A model generated the notes under the pieces. That model worked only from the letters and a program-made list of their open reading frames with translations. It did no database searches and was not told where the DNA came from. From positions 1,798,001-1,862,000 of the forward strand of contig NZ_CP135052.1 in assembly GCF_029193595.2 (NCBI RefSeq): a stretch of 64,000 bases of DNA. The letters are read 5' to 3'. Origin of the DNA: Providencia hangzhouensis. GTDB taxonomy: Bacteria > Pseudomonadota > Gammaproteobacteria > Enterobacterales > Enterobacteriaceae. This document shows positions 29,489 through 40,376 of this stretch, piece by piece. The stretch's first letter is position 1; the number at the start of each line of letters is the position of its first letter. The translations under genes and the position numbers were made by a program.

Positions 29489-30625
29489 GTGAAAATTTTA
29501 GTCGATGAGAATATGCCATATGCTCAAACTTTATTTAGCGAGCTTGGTGAAGTGAAAGCAGTACCGGGACGTCCTATACCAGAACAAGAATTAATTGATG
29601 CAGATGCATTAATGGTGCGTTCTATCACTAAGGTTAATGAATCACTGCTTGGTAATACGCCAGTTAAATTCGTTGGAACCGCGACAGCCGGTTTTGACCA
29701 TATTGATACCGAGTGGTTATCGGCGGCAAATATTGGTTTTTCATCAGCGCCGGGTTGTAATGCGATAGCGGTTATTGAATATGTTATTTCTTCACTATTA
29801 TTACTAGCGGAACGTGATAACTTTGATTTGCGTGATAAAACAGTAGGGATCATAGGTGTCGGTAATGTCGGAGGGCGTTTAGCTGCAAGGTTATCGGCTT
29901 GGGGAGTCAAAACATTACTCTGCGATCCGCCACGTGCAGCCAAGGGGGATGACGAGTCATTCGTTTCTTTTGATGATATCCTTGAGCACGCTGATGTCAT
30001 TACCTTTCATACTCCGCTGAATATGTCAGGGGAATATAAAACTTTCCATTTAATGGATGAAACGCATTTAGAAAAATTGCGCGATGGTACCATTTTAATT
30101 AACGCAAGTCGGGGTGAGGTAGTTGATAATAAAGCCCTATTATCCGTGCTTAACCGCGGAAAAAAACTGAGCGTTATCTTAGATGTGTGGGAGCCAGAGC
30201 CTGATTTAGATACGGCACTTTTAGCATTAGTGGATATTGGCACGCCGCATATTGCAGGCTATACGCTAGAAGGTAAAGCCCGAGGAACGACGCAAGTTTA
30301 TGAAGCTTACTGCCAGTTTCTCGGCAAATCGTCACAAGTTTCTCTTTCATCATTACTGCCTAAGCCAGATATCAATCAATTGACTTTCAATGGTAAATTA
30401 ACGCAAAACCAGCTCAAAAGGTTAGTACATCTCGTGTATGATGTGCGCCGAGATGATGCAATGTTAAGAGCCGTTGCAGGGGTAAAAGGTGAATTTGATA
30501 AGCTGCGCAAAAATTATCAAGAGCGTCGTGAATGGTCATCCCTTGAAATTATTTGTGATGATGAACAAACGGCATCAAAACTCAATGAGCTTGGTTTTAC
30601 AGCAAGTTTAGTTTGCACAAAATAG
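29489..30625 (+). CDS. pdxB: Erythronate-4-phosphate dehydrogenase
   Basis: Second step of the DXP-dependent pyridoxal phosphate pathway: oxidises 4-phospho-D-erythronate. 378 residues from a GTG at 29489; the product [13 protein letters not shown] is the conserved family start. NAD-binding motif [16 protein letters not shown] is near residue 120; catalytic residues of the D-2-hydroxyacid dehydrogenase fold are present in [17 protein letters not shown] and [10 protein letters not shown]. The C-terminal dimerisation domain includes [13 protein letters not shown]. Followed by usg and truA as in E. coli, but a strong terminator separates it from usg. Confidence 0.96.
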   Translation: MKILVDENMPYAQTLFSELGEVKAVPGRPIPEQELIDADALMVRSITKVNESLLGNTPVKFVGTATAGFDHIDTEWLSAANIGFSSAPGCNAIAVIEYVISSLLLLAERDNFDLRDKTVGIIGVGNVGGRLAARLSAWGVKTLLCDPPRAAKGDDESFVSFDDILEHADVITFHTPLNMSGEYKTFHLMDETHLEKLRDGTILINASRGEVVDNKALLSVLNRGKKLSVILDVWEPEPDLDTALLALVDIGTPHIAGYTLEGKARGTTQVYEAYCQFLGKSSQVSLSSLLPKPDINQLTFNGKLTQNQLKRLVHLVYDVRRDDAMLRAVAGVKGEFDKLRKNYQERREWSSLEIICDDEQTASKLNELGFTASLVCTK

Positions 30626-30650
30626 ATTAGTTAAAATGAACACCTGATTA

Positions 30651-30681
30651 AATAACACCGATTGGTGTTATTTAATTTTTT
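30651..30681 (+). terminator. pdxB terminator
   Basis: Perfect 9-bp stem AATAACACC/GGTGTTATT with loop GATT, followed by T-rich sequence. Confidence 0.85.
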
Positions 30682-30701
30682 TATTTTTTAGAGGAATAGC
30701 C

Positions 30702-31712
30702 ATGACTGAAGGTTGGAATATTGCAGTATTAGGCGCAACCGGTGCTGTAGGTGAAGCTATTATTTCACTGTTACAAGAAAGAGAATTCCCAGTCGGCGAA
30801 TTATATTTACTTGCCAGTGAGCGTAGTGCAGGGGAGAGCGTACGCTTTAATGGTAAAAGTATTCAAGTTGAAAATGTGACCGACTTTGATTGGTCACAGG
30901 CACAAATTGCCTTTTTTGCAGCCAATGAAGGTGTCAGCCTACAATATGCCGAATTAGCGGCACAAGAAGGGTGCATTGTCATCGATACGAGTGGCGTATT
31001 TGCTCAAGAACCGGATGTGCCACTGGTTGTTCCGAATGTGAATCCGCAAGTCTTAGCCGATTACCGCAACCGTAATATTATTTCATTGGCGGACAGCTCT
31101 GTGAGTCAATTATTAACGGCAATTAAACCGCTGGTGGATGCGGCAGGGGTGGGGCGTATTACTTTAACAAATATGTTGTCGGTTTCTAGTTATGGTAAAG
31201 CCGCCGTAGACGAGTTGGCAGGGCAAAGTGCGCGTTTATTAAATGGTATCCCTGCGGAAGAAGGCCGTTTTAGTAAGCAATTAGCGTTCAATATGTTGCC
31301 ATTACTGGCGGATACGGAAGGCAGTGTCGTTCACGAACGTCGTTTGGTTGAGCAAGTGCGTAAGGTGCTGCAAGATGATGGCTTGCCAGTGGCGGTGAGT
31401 TTTATTCAATCTCCTGTTTTTTATGGGAATGCGCAAGTCGTTCATTTAGAAACTTTGCGCCCAATGAGTGCAGAAGAAGCGAACGAAGAACTTGAACGTT
31501 TTGAAGATATTCAGGTCTCAGAAGAGGGTGATTATCCTACACAGGTGACTGAAGCGTCAGGTAATGACCAATTAAGCATTGGTTGTGTACGTAATGACTA
31601 TGGCATACCTGAAGTTTTACAATTTTGGTCAGTGGCTGATAACGTGCGTTTCGGTGGGGCACTGATGGCGGTAGAAACAGCAGAAAAACTGGCTCAGGAG
31701 CTGTTTTACTAA
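30702..31712 (+). CDS. usg: USG-1 protein, aspartate-semialdehyde dehydrogenase homologue lacking the catalytic Cys
   Basis: Homologue of Asd encoded between pdxB and truA; function unknown. 336 residues with the NADP-binding start [16 protein letters not shown]. In true Asd enzymes the nucleophile sits in an N-C-(S/T)-T motif; the aligned segment here reads [15 protein letters not shown] (about 129-143), with Ser in place of Cys, so semialdehyde dehydrogenase activity is not expected. E. coli Usg shows the same loss. The end is well conserved: [20 protein letters not shown]. Its TAA overlaps the truA ATG by one base, so translation is coupled. Confidence 0.93.
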   Translation: MTEGWNIAVLGATGAVGEAIISLLQEREFPVGELYLLASERSAGESVRFNGKSIQVENVTDFDWSQAQIAFFAANEGVSLQYAELAAQEGCIVIDTSGVFAQEPDVPLVVPNVNPQVLADYRNRNIISLADSSVSQLLTAIKPLVDAAGVGRITLTNMLSVSSYGKAAVDELAGQSARLLNGIPAEEGRFSKQLAFNMLPLLADTEGSVVHERRLVEQVRKVLQDDGLPVAVSFIQSPVFYGNAQVVHLETLRPMSAEEANEELERFEDIQVSEEGDYPTQVTEASGNDQLSIGCVRNDYGIPEVLQFWSVADNVRFGGALMAVETAEKLAQELFY

Positions 31713-32527
31713 TGTCTGAGCCTACACAGTTGTATCGCATCGCATTAGGTATTGAATACAACGGCAGTCGTTATTTTGGTTGGCAGCGTCAGCAAGAAGT
31801 GAAAAGTGTTCAAGGTTGTTTAGAAGAAGCCTTGTCAAAAATTGCAGCGGAGCCAATTAGCGTGTTTTGCGCAGGGCGCACAGATGCAGGCGTTCATGCT
31901 ACAGGGCAAGTGGTGCATTTCGAAACCTCTGCCATCCGCAAAGAAGCGGCTTGGACTATGGGGGCGAATACGCATTTGCCCCCTGATATTGCTGTCCGCT
32001 GGTGTAAACCGGTGGCCGAGGAGTTTCATGCACGTTTTAGTGCAACAGCGCGTCGATATCGCTACGTGATTTTTAATCACCGTTATCGGCCAGCAATTTT
32101 ATCGAGTGGCGTAACGCACTTTCATTATCCACTCGATGAAAAAAGAATGCATGAAGCGGCACAGGCGCTATTGGGTGAACGTGATTTTACCTCATTCAGA
32201 GCAGTCCAGTGTCAGTCAAAGTCGCCATGGCGTAATGTGATGCATGTGAATGTCAGTCGCCACGGTCATTATGTGGTGGTAGACATCAAAGCCAATGCGT
32301 TTGTTCACCATATGGTGAGAAATATAGTCGGAAGTCTGTTGGAGATTGGTTGTGGCAATCAAAACATTGATTGGATGGCGCATCTTCTTGAGTTAAAAGA
32401 CCGTACCAAGGCAGCTGCAACCGCAAAAGCGGAAGGGTTGTATTTAGTGAGTGTCGATTACCCAGAGAAATTTGAGTTACCTCAGAATGTGATGGGGCCG
32501 CTTTTTCTGGCAGATGAACTGATGTAA
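31712..32527 (+). CDS. truA: tRNA pseudouridine(38-40) synthase
   Basis: Makes pseudouridine at positions 38-40 of the tRNA anticodon arm. 271 residues. The catalytic aspartate is Asp58 in [18 protein letters not shown]; other family motifs are [12 protein letters not shown] at the N-terminus and [17 protein letters not shown] toward the C-terminus. The start codon overlaps the usg stop by one base. dedA follows after about 65 bases. Confidence 0.97.
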   Translation: MSEPTQLYRIALGIEYNGSRYFGWQRQQEVKSVQGCLEEALSKIAAEPISVFCAGRTDAGVHATGQVVHFETSAIRKEAAWTMGANTHLPPDIAVRWCKPVAEEFHARFSATARRYRYVIFNHRYRPAILSSGVTHFHYPLDEKRMHEAAQALLGERDFTSFRAVQCQSKSPWRNVMHVNVSRHGHYVVVDIKANAFVHHMVRNIVGSLLEIGCGNQNIDWMAHLLELKDRTKAAATAKAEGLYLVSVDYPEKFELPQNVMGPLFLADELM

Positions 32528-32592
32528 AGCGAATTTTTATTTATCTCATAATTTTTGTAAATAGCATGGATGCTATTATCAATGAGGATTTT

Positions 32593-33279
32593 ATGGAATT
32601 TATCACTTTTATTATCGACTTTATTTTACACATCGATGTCCATCTTGCTGAACTGGTCAGAGATTATGGTACATGGGTCTATGGTATCCTATTTCTGATC
32701 CTATTTTGTGAAACAGGGTTAGTGGTCACACCATTTTTACCTGGAGATTCGTTATTATTCGTTGCGGGTGCGATTTCGTCATTAGACAGTAATGACCTGA
32801 ATGTCCATTTAATGGTCGCTTTAATGATTACGGCAGCGATTATTGGTGATGCTGTAAACTACGCAATTGGGCGTATTTTTGGTGAGAAATTATTCAGAAA
32901 TCCAGACTCGAAGATTTTTCGTCGTGTTTATTTAGATAAAACTCATGCTTTTTATGAAAAACATGGCGGTAAAGCGATTATACTGGCACGCTTTGTGCCG
33001 ATAGTCAGAACTTTTGCACCATTCGTTGCAGGAATGGGGAAAATGTCTTATCGTCACTTTGCTTTTTATAATGTGACGGGCGCGTTTATTTGGGTATTAT
33101 TATTCACTTATGCGGGTTATTTCTTTGGTGAATTACCGTTCGTACAAAAGAATTTGAAATTACTGATAGTCGCGATTATCTTTGTTTCAATTCTTCCGGG
33201 TGTTGTTGAAATTATTCGTCATCGTCGAATAGCTGCGAAAGAAAAGCGTGCGGCAGCGCAAAAAATCGATAACCACTAA
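32593..33279 (+). CDS. dedA: DedA family inner-membrane protein
   Basis: Member of the DedA/VTT family; several members act as undecaprenyl-phosphate or phosphatidylethanolamine flippases and affect membrane homeostasis. The start at 32593 (GAGG upstream) gives 228 residues beginning [20 protein letters not shown], matching E. coli DedA; the frame extends nine codons further up without a good site. Key motifs: [19 protein letters not shown] with the conserved acidic residue, and [18 protein letters not shown] with the essential Arg residues. Four or more hydrophobic segments and a basic tail. Confidence 0.95.
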   Translation: MEFITFIIDFILHIDVHLAELVRDYGTWVYGILFLILFCETGLVVTPFLPGDSLLFVAGAISSLDSNDLNVHLMVALMITAAIIGDAVNYAIGRIFGEKLFRNPDSKIFRRVYLDKTHAFYEKHGGKAIILARFVPIVRTFAPFVAGMGKMSYRHFAFYNVTGAFIWVLLFTYAGYFFGELPFVQKNLKLLIVAIIFVSILPGVVEIIRHRRIAAKEKRAAAQKIDNH

Positions 33280-33396
33280 GCGGTTTAGTAAGGTGGTTTA
33301 ACAAGTTTTTATCTACAGTGAGATATCATTGTGGTTTAATGGCAAAAAATTACATACTGGTGATAACCAGAGTGAATCAGACAAAAAGGTCCATTA

Positions 33397-34368
33397 ATGA
33401 GCTGGATTGAAAAAATTTTAAAGAAAGGTAACTTGACCCAATCACACAAAGCCAATATCCCTGAAGGGGTTTGGACCAAATGCGATAGCTGCGGGCAAGT
33501 ATTATATGGTGCTGAATTAGAGCGTAATTTATCCGTGTGTCCAAAATGTGACCACCATATGCGAATTCACGCACGTCAGCGCTTAGAAACCTTCCTTGAT
33601 GAAAACTCAACAACGGAATTGGGCAGTGAACTTGAGCCAAAAGATATTCTTAAGTTCAAAGATTCAAAAAAATATAAAGACCGTATTGCTGCTGCGCAAA
33701 AAGAAACAGGTGAAAAAGACGCGATCATCGTGATGAAAGGCACGTTGAAAGGTATGCCTGTGGTGGCTGCGGCGTTTGAGTTCGCTTTTATGGGCGGTTC
33801 AATGGCCTCTGTTGTTGGCGCGCGTTTCGTGCGTGCAGTGGAGCAAGCTCTGGAAGATAACTGCCCGTTGGTTTGTTTCTCTTCAAGTGGCGGTGCGCGT
33901 ATGCAAGAAGCGCTGTTATCATTGATGCAGATGGCAAAAACCAGTGCAGCTTTGGCAAAATTGCAAGAACGTGGTTTACCTTACATCTCTGTATTGACCG
34001 ACCCAACCATGGGTGGGGTGTCTGCAAGTTTAGCGATGTTAGGGGATATTAATGTGGCAGAGCCGAAAGCATTAATTGGTTTCGCAGGGCCACGTGTTAT
34101 CGAACAAACTGTTCGCGAAAAGTTACCGCAAGGTTTCCAACGCAGTGAATTCTTACTTGAGAAAGGCGCGATTGATATGATAGTTCGCCGCCCTGAGATG
34201 CGTGATCGCTTAGCTGAAGTGTTAGCGATGTTAACCAATAAACCAAGCTTTAATGACACGCCTATCATCGTAGCGGAAACGGTTGAAATCGACATTAACG
34301 CCGTTGATGAACTTGATGCCCAAGAGCCAAAAAAGGATTCTGAAAAGCATAAAAAAGATGATGAGTAA
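33397..34368 (+). CDS. accD: Acetyl-CoA carboxylase carboxyltransferase subunit beta
   Basis: Beta half of the carboxyltransferase that moves CO2 from carboxybiotin to acetyl-CoA, the first committed step of fatty acid synthesis. The four-Cys zinc ribbon is intact (Cys29, Cys32, Cys48, Cys51), followed by the crotonase-fold domain with [17 protein letters not shown] and [11 protein letters not shown]. The 323-residue length is about 19 longer than E. coli because of a charged C-terminal tail ([14 protein letters not shown]), likely disordered. The end overlaps the start of folC, so the two are coupled. Confidence 0.97.
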   Translation: MSWIEKILKKGNLTQSHKANIPEGVWTKCDSCGQVLYGAELERNLSVCPKCDHHMRIHARQRLETFLDENSTTELGSELEPKDILKFKDSKKYKDRIAAAQKETGEKDAIIVMKGTLKGMPVVAAAFEFAFMGGSMASVVGARFVRAVEQALEDNCPLVCFSSSGGARMQEALLSLMQMAKTSAALAKLQERGLPYISVLTDPTMGGVSASLAMLGDINVAEPKALIGFAGPRVIEQTVREKLPQGFQRSEFLLEKGAIDMIVRRPEMRDRLAEVLAMLTNKPSFNDTPIIVAETVEIDINAVDELDAQEPKKDSEKHKKDDE

Positions 34369-35647
34369 TCTAATCATTCCTAATGCCAAGTCTCCATTGG
34401 AGGCTTGGCTTTCTTATCTCACCGACTTACATAGTCAAAATATTGATATGGGGTTGGAGCGAGTCGGTCAAGTTGCTAGGAAAATGAACCTAACGCAACC
34501 TGCACCTAAAGTTATCACTGTCACTGGGACCAACGGAAAAGGGACAACTTGCCATACGCTAGAGTCTATTTTTATGGCATCTGGGTTAAAAGTTGGGGTT
34601 TACAGTTCACCGCACCTTATTCGTTATACCGAACGCGTTCGTATTCAAGGCCAAGAGCTCCCTGAGTCTGATTTCTGTGAAGTATTTGCCACAATTGAAG
34701 CACAACGTGCAGATATTTCGCTCACCTATTTTGAATACGGCACCTTGGCGGCGTTACAATTATTTAAGCAAGCTAAACTCGATATTGTGATTTTAGAAGT
34801 CGGTTTAGGCGGTCGGTTAGATGCGACCAATGTCGTTGATGCGGATATTGCGGCGATCACCAGTATTGCCTTAGACCATACAGATTGGTTAGGTGCAGAC
34901 CGTGAACATATTGGTTATGAAAAAGCCGGTATTTTCCGCAAAGGTCACTATGGAGTGGTCGGTGAACCGGACATGCCAGCTTCAATTGCCCAAGTGGCTG
35001 AGCAGCTAGGTACACAGCTATTTCGCCGTGGTACGGATTGGCAATACAGTGAGCAAGCAAATAGCTGGTCATGGAAAAGTTCACAGCGTGAATGGCATGA
35101 TTTACCGTTACCCAATGTACCTTTAGCGAACGCAGCAACAGCGCTGGGTGTGGTGAGTTGCCTATTGGAAATTGATGCTGATATTGCCCAAAAAGTGACT
35201 GAGTCCGCTATTCATCAAGGTTTGAAATCTGCTCAATTACCGGGGCGCTTCCAAATTATTGGTGAAAAACCGTTAATGATATTGGATGTAGCGCATAACC
35301 CCCATGCCGCAGGGTACTTAGTCAGTAAATTAGCGGCCTTACCGGAAACTAAAAACCGTCGCATTCTCGCGGTGGTAGGGATGCTAGGCGATAAAGATAT
35401 CAAAGGGACGCTTGAGTGCTTATCACAACAAGTCACCGACTGGTACCTTGCGCCATTAACTGAGTTTAGGGGAGCAGATGTGGCCCAACTTAGTCAATAT
35501 TTACCCACAGCTAACCAGTTTGAAAGCGTAGAAAAAGCGTGGCAGCAAGCTTGCGTCGATGCTAATGAGCAAGATGTGATTGTGGTGTGCGGGTCATTTC
35601 ATACCGTCGCTCACGTTATGATGTTATTGGAAAATCAAGAAGGATAG
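34361..35647 (+). CDS. folC: Bifunctional folylpolyglutamate synthase / dihydrofolate synthase
   Basis: Adds glutamate to dihydropteroate and then to folates. Start ATG 34361 (or the adjacent ATG 34358) lies inside the accD end; the open frame reaching back to 34283 is accD in another frame and not coding here. 429 residues. The P-loop [12 protein letters not shown] (about 55-66), the [16 protein letters not shown] motif and [16 protein letters not shown] of the Mur-ligase type C-terminal domain are intact. The ribosome site is weak, consistent with coupling to accD. Confidence 0.95.
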   Translation: MSNLIIPNAKSPLEAWLSYLTDLHSQNIDMGLERVGQVARKMNLTQPAPKVITVTGTNGKGTTCHTLESIFMASGLKVGVYSSPHLIRYTERVRIQGQELPESDFCEVFATIEAQRADISLTYFEYGTLAALQLFKQAKLDIVILEVGLGGRLDATNVVDADIAAITSIALDHTDWLGADREHIGYEKAGIFRKGHYGVVGEPDMPASIAQVAEQLGTQLFRRGTDWQYSEQANSWSWKSSQREWHDLPLPNVPLANAATALGVVSCLLEIDADIAQKVTESAIHQGLKSAQLPGRFQIIGEKPLMILDVAHNPHAAGYLVSKLAALPETKNRRILAVVGMLGDKDIKGTLECLSQQVTDWYLAPLTEFRGADVAQLSQYLPTANQFESVEKAWQQACVDANEQDVIVVCGSFHTVAHVMMLLENQEG

Positions 35648-35652
35648 TGCCG

Positions 35653-36294
35653 GTGGCTAGTAAATTTCAGAATCGACTTGCTGGCGCCATTGTGCTTGTT
35701 GCAGTGGGGGTCATTGTGCTTCCTGCTCTGCTTGATGGCGATAAGAAATACAATGAAAATGAATTTGCGGCCATTCCTATTATCCCTAAACCAGGTGATG
35801 AAGAAGACATTGAGGCAATAGCGCCTATTGTAAGTACGACAACAACAGCTTCTTCAGAAGGGGCTTCTGAAGCCATGTTATCAGAAGCGATTACGCAGCA
35901 GCAAAACGAACAGGTTGAAACACGGCCATCGACGACAACTCCCGCACCAAGCGTAGTTGAACCCACAAAGCCAGAACCGAAGCCTGAGCCTAAAGTTGAG
36001 CCGAAGCCACAACCGAAACCTGAACCTAAGCCCGAGCCGAAATCTCAGCCACAAGGCAAAGCATTTGTGGTGCAAGTCATCGCATTGAACAATGCGAGTA
36101 AAGTTGAGGAGATAGTCGCACAGCTCAGGTTGTCTGGTTACCAAGTTTATACTGTTCCTGCAAAACCAGTGAATAATAAACTCACGCGGATTTACGTAGG
36201 GCCTGAGGCCTCAAGGCAAAGGCTAGAAGCGGCTTTACCAGAACTGAATAGGATTACGGGAACAAAAGGGATAATTCAAAGCTATAAACCTTAA
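35653..36294 (+). CDS. dedD: SPOR-domain cell division protein DedD
   Basis: Non-essential septal-ring protein that binds denuded peptidoglycan glycans during constriction. Start is the GTG at 35653, 8 bases after AGGA and five bases beyond the folC stop, giving 213 residues beginning ASKFQNRLAGAIVLVAVG after the initiator. Layout: short cytoplasmic end, one TM (about 9-28), a long Pro/Lys/Glu-rich periplasmic linker with repeated PEPKPEPK units, and the C-terminal SPOR domain (about 140-213; FVVQVIALNNASKVEEI, TRIYVGPEASRQRLEAA). Confidence 0.93.
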   Translation: MASKFQNRLAGAIVLVAVGVIVLPALLDGDKKYNENEFAAIPIIPKPGDEEDIEAIAPIVSTTTTASSEGASEAMLSEAITQQQNEQVETRPSTTTPAPSVVEPTKPEPKPEPKVEPKPQPKPEPKPEPKSQPQGKAFVVQVIALNNASKVEEIVAQLRLSGYQVYTVPAKPVNNKLTRIYVGPEASRQRLEAALPELNRITGTKGIIQSYKP

Positions 36295-36403
36295 AATAGA
36301 ATTTAAATAATCCCTAAAAGGTAAGGGGATTTAGTAACTTACTGCGGCGATTATGATTTTTTCTTTTCGCCGCTATTTTTTTTAATTTGATAGAAAAATG
36401 GTT

Positions 36404-36419
36404 ACGCAAACGTTTTCGT
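36404..36419. promoter_or_regulatory. PurR operator of cvpA-purF
   Basis: ACGCAAACGTTTTCGT matches the PurR consensus ANGCAANCGNTTNCNT at every defined position and lies 55 bases before the cvpA ATG, as in E. coli. Expect repression with hypoxanthine or guanine. Confidence 0.92.
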
Positions 36420-36473
36420 TTTCTGTTAGAATGCACTTCGCTGATGTCGCGAGTGCGAATTTTGGAATGGAAT

Positions 36474-36977
36474 ATGGTCTGGATAGATTACACAATTATC
36501 GCCATTATTGGCTTCTCGGCATTAGTTAGCTTGATCCGTGGGTTTGTACGAGAGGCGCTCTCACTGGTTACATGGGGCTGTGCTTTTTTTGTTGCAAGTA
36601 CGTTTTATCCTTATTTAGCTGACTATTTTACTCGCTTTGAGGATGTGCTGGTTAGAAATGGCATTGCTATCGCCGCACTGTTTATTGCCACTTTGATTGT
36701 TGGCGCAGTCGTAAACTATGTGATTAGCTCATTAGTACAAAAAACGGGGTTGTCAGGCACAGATCGTGTTCTGGGGATCTGCTTCGGTGCGTTGCGTGGT
36801 GTATTGATTGTTTCGGCATTGCTGTTTTTTCTCGATACCTTTACACCATTACCTCAAAGTGAGGACTGGCAGCGTTCGGAACTTATTCCGCAGTTCAGTC
36901 ATATAATCAGGTGGTTTTTTGACTACCTGCAAAATGCGTCAAGTTTCCTACCGGAGAACATTTCTCCGTCTGGCTGA
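36474..36977 (+). CDS. cvpA: CvpA family inner-membrane protein
   Basis: Four-TM protein first linked to colicin V production; its molecular role is still unclear. The start ATG 36474 gives [19 protein letters not shown] and 167 residues, like E. coli (162). A longer frame to 36387 crosses the PurR operator and is not the real start. Conserved [20 protein letters not shown] and [20 protein letters not shown]. Cotranscribed with purF, 14 bases downstream. Confidence 0.95.
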   Translation: MVWIDYTIIAIIGFSALVSLIRGFVREALSLVTWGCAFFVASTFYPYLADYFTRFEDVLVRNGIAIAALFIATLIVGAVVNYVISSLVQKTGLSGTDRVLGICFGALRGVLIVSALLFFLDTFTPLPQSEDWQRSELIPQFSHIIRWFFDYLQNASSFLPENISPSG

Positions 36978-36991
36978 TGAGGAAAGACTAA

Positions 36992-38509
36992 ATGTGCGGT
37001 ATTGTCGGTATCGCCGGTGTTACACCGGTAAACCAATCAATTTATGATGCTCTCACGGTGCTTCAGCATCGTGGGCAAGATGCAGCAGGTATTGCCACTA
37101 TTGATGGCAAAAACAACATTCGTTTACGCAAAGCAAATGGCCTTGTTAAAGATGTGTTTGAAACACGTCATATGCTGAGATTACAGGGCTGCATGGGGTT
37201 AGGGCACGTCCGTTACCCAACGGCAGGTAGCTCAAGTGCTTCCGAGGCGCAACCTTTCTACGTAAACTCACCTTTTGGTATTACACTTGCGCATAATGGT
37301 AATCTGACAAACGCTCATGAACTCACTCGGAGTTTATTTGAAACAGCGCGCCGCCATGTTAACACCACTTCTGATTCTGAAATATTACTGAACGTATTAG
37401 CCCATGAGCTGGATAGGTTTGATCATTTCCCTCTCGAGCCAGACAATGTTTTCAGTGCTGTGTCCGCGATGCACAAAAAATTACGCGGTGCGTATGCTTG
37501 TGTGGCATTAATTATTGGCCATGGCATGTTAGCCTTCCGTGATCCTCACGGTATTCGTCCGTTAGTATTAGGGCGCCGCATTACTGAAAGTGGTGAACAT
37601 GAATATATGGTCGCTTCTGAAAGTGTTGCGCTTGATACTTTAGGTTTCGAGTTTTTACGCGATGTGGCGCCTGGCGAAGCGGTATATGTGACAGAAAAAG
37701 GCCAATTATTTACACGCCAATGTTCTGATAACCCACAATTAACCCCATGTATTTTTGAGTATGTCTATTTTGCTCGCCAAGACTCTTTTATTGATAAAGT
37801 GTCTGTGTATAACGCAAGGTTACGTATGGGGCAAAAACTGGGCGCTAAAATTGCTCGCGAATGGGAAGACTTAAACATCGATGTGGTAATTCCTATTCCA
37901 GAAACATCGTGTGATATCGCCTTAGAAATCGCGCATATTCTTGATAAACCGTACCGCCAAGGTTTCGTGAAAAACCGCTATGTAGGCCGTACATTTATCA
38001 TGCCGGGTCAGCAAGAACGTCGTAAATCGGTGCGCCGTAAGCTTAATGCGAACCGTGCGGAGTTTCGTGATAAAAACGTCTTACTTATTGACGACTCCAT
38101 TGTACGCGGAACAACATCGGAGCAAATTGTTGAGCTTGCGCGTGAAGCCGGAGCAAAAAATGTTTACTTTGCCTCAGCGGCACCCGAAGTGCGTTTCCCA
38201 AACGTATATGGCATTGATATGCCAAATGCAAATGAATTGATTGCACACGGGCGCGAAGTGGATGAAATTCGCAAACTTATCGGCGCAGATGGGCTAATTT
38301 TCCAAGATTTAACGGATTTAGTCGACGCGGTGCGTGAAGAAAACCCTGAAATTACAGAATTTGAGTGTTCCGTGTTTGATGGCATTTATGTGACCAAAGA
38401 TATCGACCAAAGTTATTTAGACTACCTAGAAAACTTACGAAAAGACGATGAGTTAAAGTTGAAGGATCAGAGTGAGGTTGAAGACCTAGAGATTTATAAC
38501 GAAGGCTAA
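36992..38509 (+). CDS. purF: Amidophosphoribosyltransferase
   Basis: First committed step of purine synthesis: PRPP + glutamine to phosphoribosylamine. 505 residues, the same as E. coli. Cys2 after the removed Met is the N-terminal nucleophile ([10 protein letters not shown]); the PRPP loop is [17 protein letters not shown], and [14 protein letters not shown] is the flexible loop. Controlled with cvpA by the PurR box upstream and by IMP/AMP/GMP feedback on the enzyme. GAGGAAAG precedes the ATG. Confidence 0.98.
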   Translation: MCGIVGIAGVTPVNQSIYDALTVLQHRGQDAAGIATIDGKNNIRLRKANGLVKDVFETRHMLRLQGCMGLGHVRYPTAGSSSASEAQPFYVNSPFGITLAHNGNLTNAHELTRSLFETARRHVNTTSDSEILLNVLAHELDRFDHFPLEPDNVFSAVSAMHKKLRGAYACVALIIGHGMLAFRDPHGIRPLVLGRRITESGEHEYMVASESVALDTLGFEFLRDVAPGEAVYVTEKGQLFTRQCSDNPQLTPCIFEYVYFARQDSFIDKVSVYNARLRMGQKLGAKIAREWEDLNIDVVIPIPETSCDIALEIAHILDKPYRQGFVKNRYVGRTFIMPGQQERRKSVRRKLNANRAEFRDKNVLLIDDSIVRGTTSEQIVELAREAGAKNVYFASAAPEVRFPNVYGIDMPNANELIAHGREVDEIRKLIGADGLIFQDLTDLVDAVREENPEITEFECSVFDGIYVTKDIDQSYLDYLENLRKDDELKLKDQSEVEDLEIYNEG

Positions 38510-38528
38510 ATTTTCGTCAATTTTCGTC

Positions 38529-38634
38529 ATAGTTTGGGCTACAGCGTTGTTGGCTTCACAAATTCGCCCTAGTCACGTAGTTTTCTACGCTCCTAGGGTC
38601 TCTTTGCTAGCCGCCTAGCTGTAACCCTAACTAT
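38529..38634. repeat. Intergenic palindromic repeat, copy 1
   Basis: About 106 bp. The ends ATAGTTTGGGCTACAG and CTGTAACCCTAACTAT are inverted repeats (14 of 16), and the centre is a nested hairpin CCCTAG...CGTAG-TTTT-CTACG...CTAGGG. It shares the GCTACAGCGTTGTTGGCT-like left core and CGCCTAGCTG right core with the copies near 41.3 and 50.5 kb. Confidence 0.8.
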
Positions 38635-38801
38635 ATAGAAAATCCACAGTGATTCTGATTTTTCCCATCTTTAATCTGTAGCCTAAAATATCAAGAAAAC
38701 TATGACGTCAAATGAAGGCCTAAGTTACAGTTATATCTGATTTAAAATACGTAAAAATCGAGTAAGCTAGAGGGACATTAACTGCCTATTTGGAGCGATA
38801 T

Positions 38802-39626
38802 ATGGCTGATTTCAACTCCCTCCCTGATGTGATTAAACCTTTCGCAGATAAAATCAAAGCCACTAAAAAACCGCTTGTTGAAATGACGTTAACCCCTATT
38901 GAAGACTATGTTTTATGGGATAGTCGTGTTGGGGGAATGCCGTATTTGCCACTAAATGAAAAATACCCGACGAATAGCGAAGGGATGCCACTCAAGTTGC
39001 TTGCTCAAATTAATTTTGCACAAATGCCTAAATTAGAAAATTACCCTGAAAAGGGGATTTTACAGTTTTTTATTGGTGGTGATGATTTATATGGGGCTGA
39101 TTTTGAGCAGCGACAAAAACAAGAAGATTTCCGTATTATTTATTGGGAAGAGGTTATTGAAGATACTCAGCAATTAACCCAAGATTTTTCTGCGGTGATT
39201 GCTGCCCATTCTGATGACTACTATACCCCCATAGACCATCAATACAGTATTGAATATACGCCTGCGGAACAGTACATCAGCATCGATGATTTCCAATTTG
39301 GCCAGAAAATATTAGGGGTCGACAACCTCTATGATTATGAAGAGCAATTTGAAGGGGAAGATTTTTACGATGAATGGGTTGAGCCCTACAGTGATACGTT
39401 TGAATCAGGGGCACACTGCATCGGCGGCTATCCGTTTTTCACTCAAACCGACCCAAGAGAATACGAAGAAGATATTCAACAATATGAATTGCTTCTACAA
39501 ATAAATACCGATTATGAAATAGGGATCATGTGGGGAGATATGGGAGTCGGTAATTTCTTTATTCACCCAGATGACCTGAAAAAACGTGATTTTAGTCGTG
39601 TGGTGTATAATTGGGATTGCGGCTGA
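38802..39626 (+). CDS. YwqG-like (DUF1963) protein
   Basis: Unknown function. ATG 38802 has GGAG six bases upstream; 274 residues. Family features: KLLAQINFAQMP, ILQFFIGGDDLYG (typical YwqG F-F-I/V-x-x-D-D stretch), HCIGGYPFFTQTDPRE, and the end MGVGNFFIHPDDLKKRDFSRV. Strongly acidic, cytosolic, no signal. It lies between purF and ubiX, which are adjacent in E. coli, with a palindromic repeat on one side and a hairpin on the other, suggesting an insertion. DUF1963 proteins often occur in bacterial stand-alone settings; no partner is evident here. Confidence 0.85.
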   Translation: MADFNSLPDVIKPFADKIKATKKPLVEMTLTPIEDYVLWDSRVGGMPYLPLNEKYPTNSEGMPLKLLAQINFAQMPKLENYPEKGILQFFIGGDDLYGADFEQRQKQEDFRIIYWEEVIEDTQQLTQDFSAVIAAHSDDYYTPIDHQYSIEYTPAEQYISIDDFQFGQKILGVDNLYDYEEQFEGEDFYDEWVEPYSDTFESGAHCIGGYPFFTQTDPREYEEDIQQYELLLQINTDYEIGIMWGDMGVGNFFIHPDDLKKRDFSRVVYNWDCG

Positions 39627-39651
39627 TCCAGAAATCCTTTTTGCCTTTTAA

Positions 39652-39674
39652 CCTGTAGCGTTGTTGGCTACAGG
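39652..39674. repeat. Short hairpin resembling the ends of the palindromic repeat
   Basis: CCTGTAGC-GTTGTTG-GCTACAGG: an 8-bp perfect stem. The TGTAGCGTTGTTGGCT core equals the left end of the larger repeats, so this looks like an internally deleted copy. It may also serve as a weak terminator for the DUF1963 gene. Confidence 0.6.
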
Positions 39675-39800
39675 CTAAAATAATGAGTGAGTTATTAGTC
39701 GCCTATTTAATTAATTTTAATGCTTTCTTTGCATCTGCAACCGTGGCGTATTTCGTATATAATGCTCAATTATCGTTTGCTAGGGTGGTTAGGTAGGGAA

Positions 39801-40373
39801 ATGAAGAAACTTATCATTGGGTTAACTGGCGCGAGTGGGGCTATTTATGGTGTCCGCTTGCTTGAAGTGTTGAAACCGCTCAAAGGTGTAGAAACCCATT
39901 TGGTGATGAGTGCGGCCGCCCGTCAAACATTAGCACTTGAAACAACTTACACGGTGAAAGACGTTCAACAGTTAGCCGATCATAACTATGACAGTCGTGA
40001 TATTGCTGCAGCGATTTCTTCCGGTTCGTTCCGTACCGCTGGAATGGTGATCATGCCCTGCACCATGAAAACGTTATCAGGTATTGTTCACAGTTATACT
40101 GATACGTTGGTCACTAGGGCGGCGGACGTAGTGCTTAAAGAAGGTAAAAAATTGGTGTTAGGTGTACGCGAAACGCCATTGCACGTCGGCCATTTACGTT
40201 TGATGGTGCAAGCGGCGGAGATGGGAGCCGTGATTATGCCTCCCATGCCTGCGTTTTATCACCAGCCTGAAACTATTCAAGATATTATTGACCAAACAGT
40301 TAATCGTATCCTTGATCAGTTTGATATCGAACTGGAACAAGACCTATTTCATCGTTGGCAGGGGGCGAAATAA
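39801..40373 (+). CDS. ubiX: Flavin prenyltransferase UbiX
   Basis: Makes prenylated FMN, the cofactor of the UbiD decarboxylase in ubiquinone synthesis. ATG 39801 with AGGG upstream gives 190 residues starting MKKLIIGLTGASGAIYG; the frame runs further upstream but without homology. TGASGA is the phosphate-binding loop, and SSGSFRTAGMVIMPCTMKTL and VLGVRETPLHVGHLR are family signatures. Convergent with yfcH, with only 3 bases between stop codons and no terminator, so the transcripts probably overlap. Confidence 0.96.
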   Translation: MKKLIIGLTGASGAIYGVRLLEVLKPLKGVETHLVMSAAARQTLALETTYTVKDVQQLADHNYDSRDIAAAISSGSFRTAGMVIMPCTMKTLSGIVHSYTDTLVTRAADVVLKEGKKLVLGVRETPLHVGHLRLMVQAAEMGAVIMPPMPAFYHQPETIQDIIDQTVNRILDQFDIELEQDLFHRWQGAK

Positions 40374-40376
40374 CCC

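Noticed and set aside
34283..34357. N-terminal extension of FolC
   Set aside because: This stretch codes for the AccD C-terminus in another frame; family comparison places the start at 34358/34361.
35960..36060. Tandem DNA repeat in the Pro/Lys/Glu region
   Set aside because: It is the normal disordered linker of DedD; repetition follows from amino acid composition.
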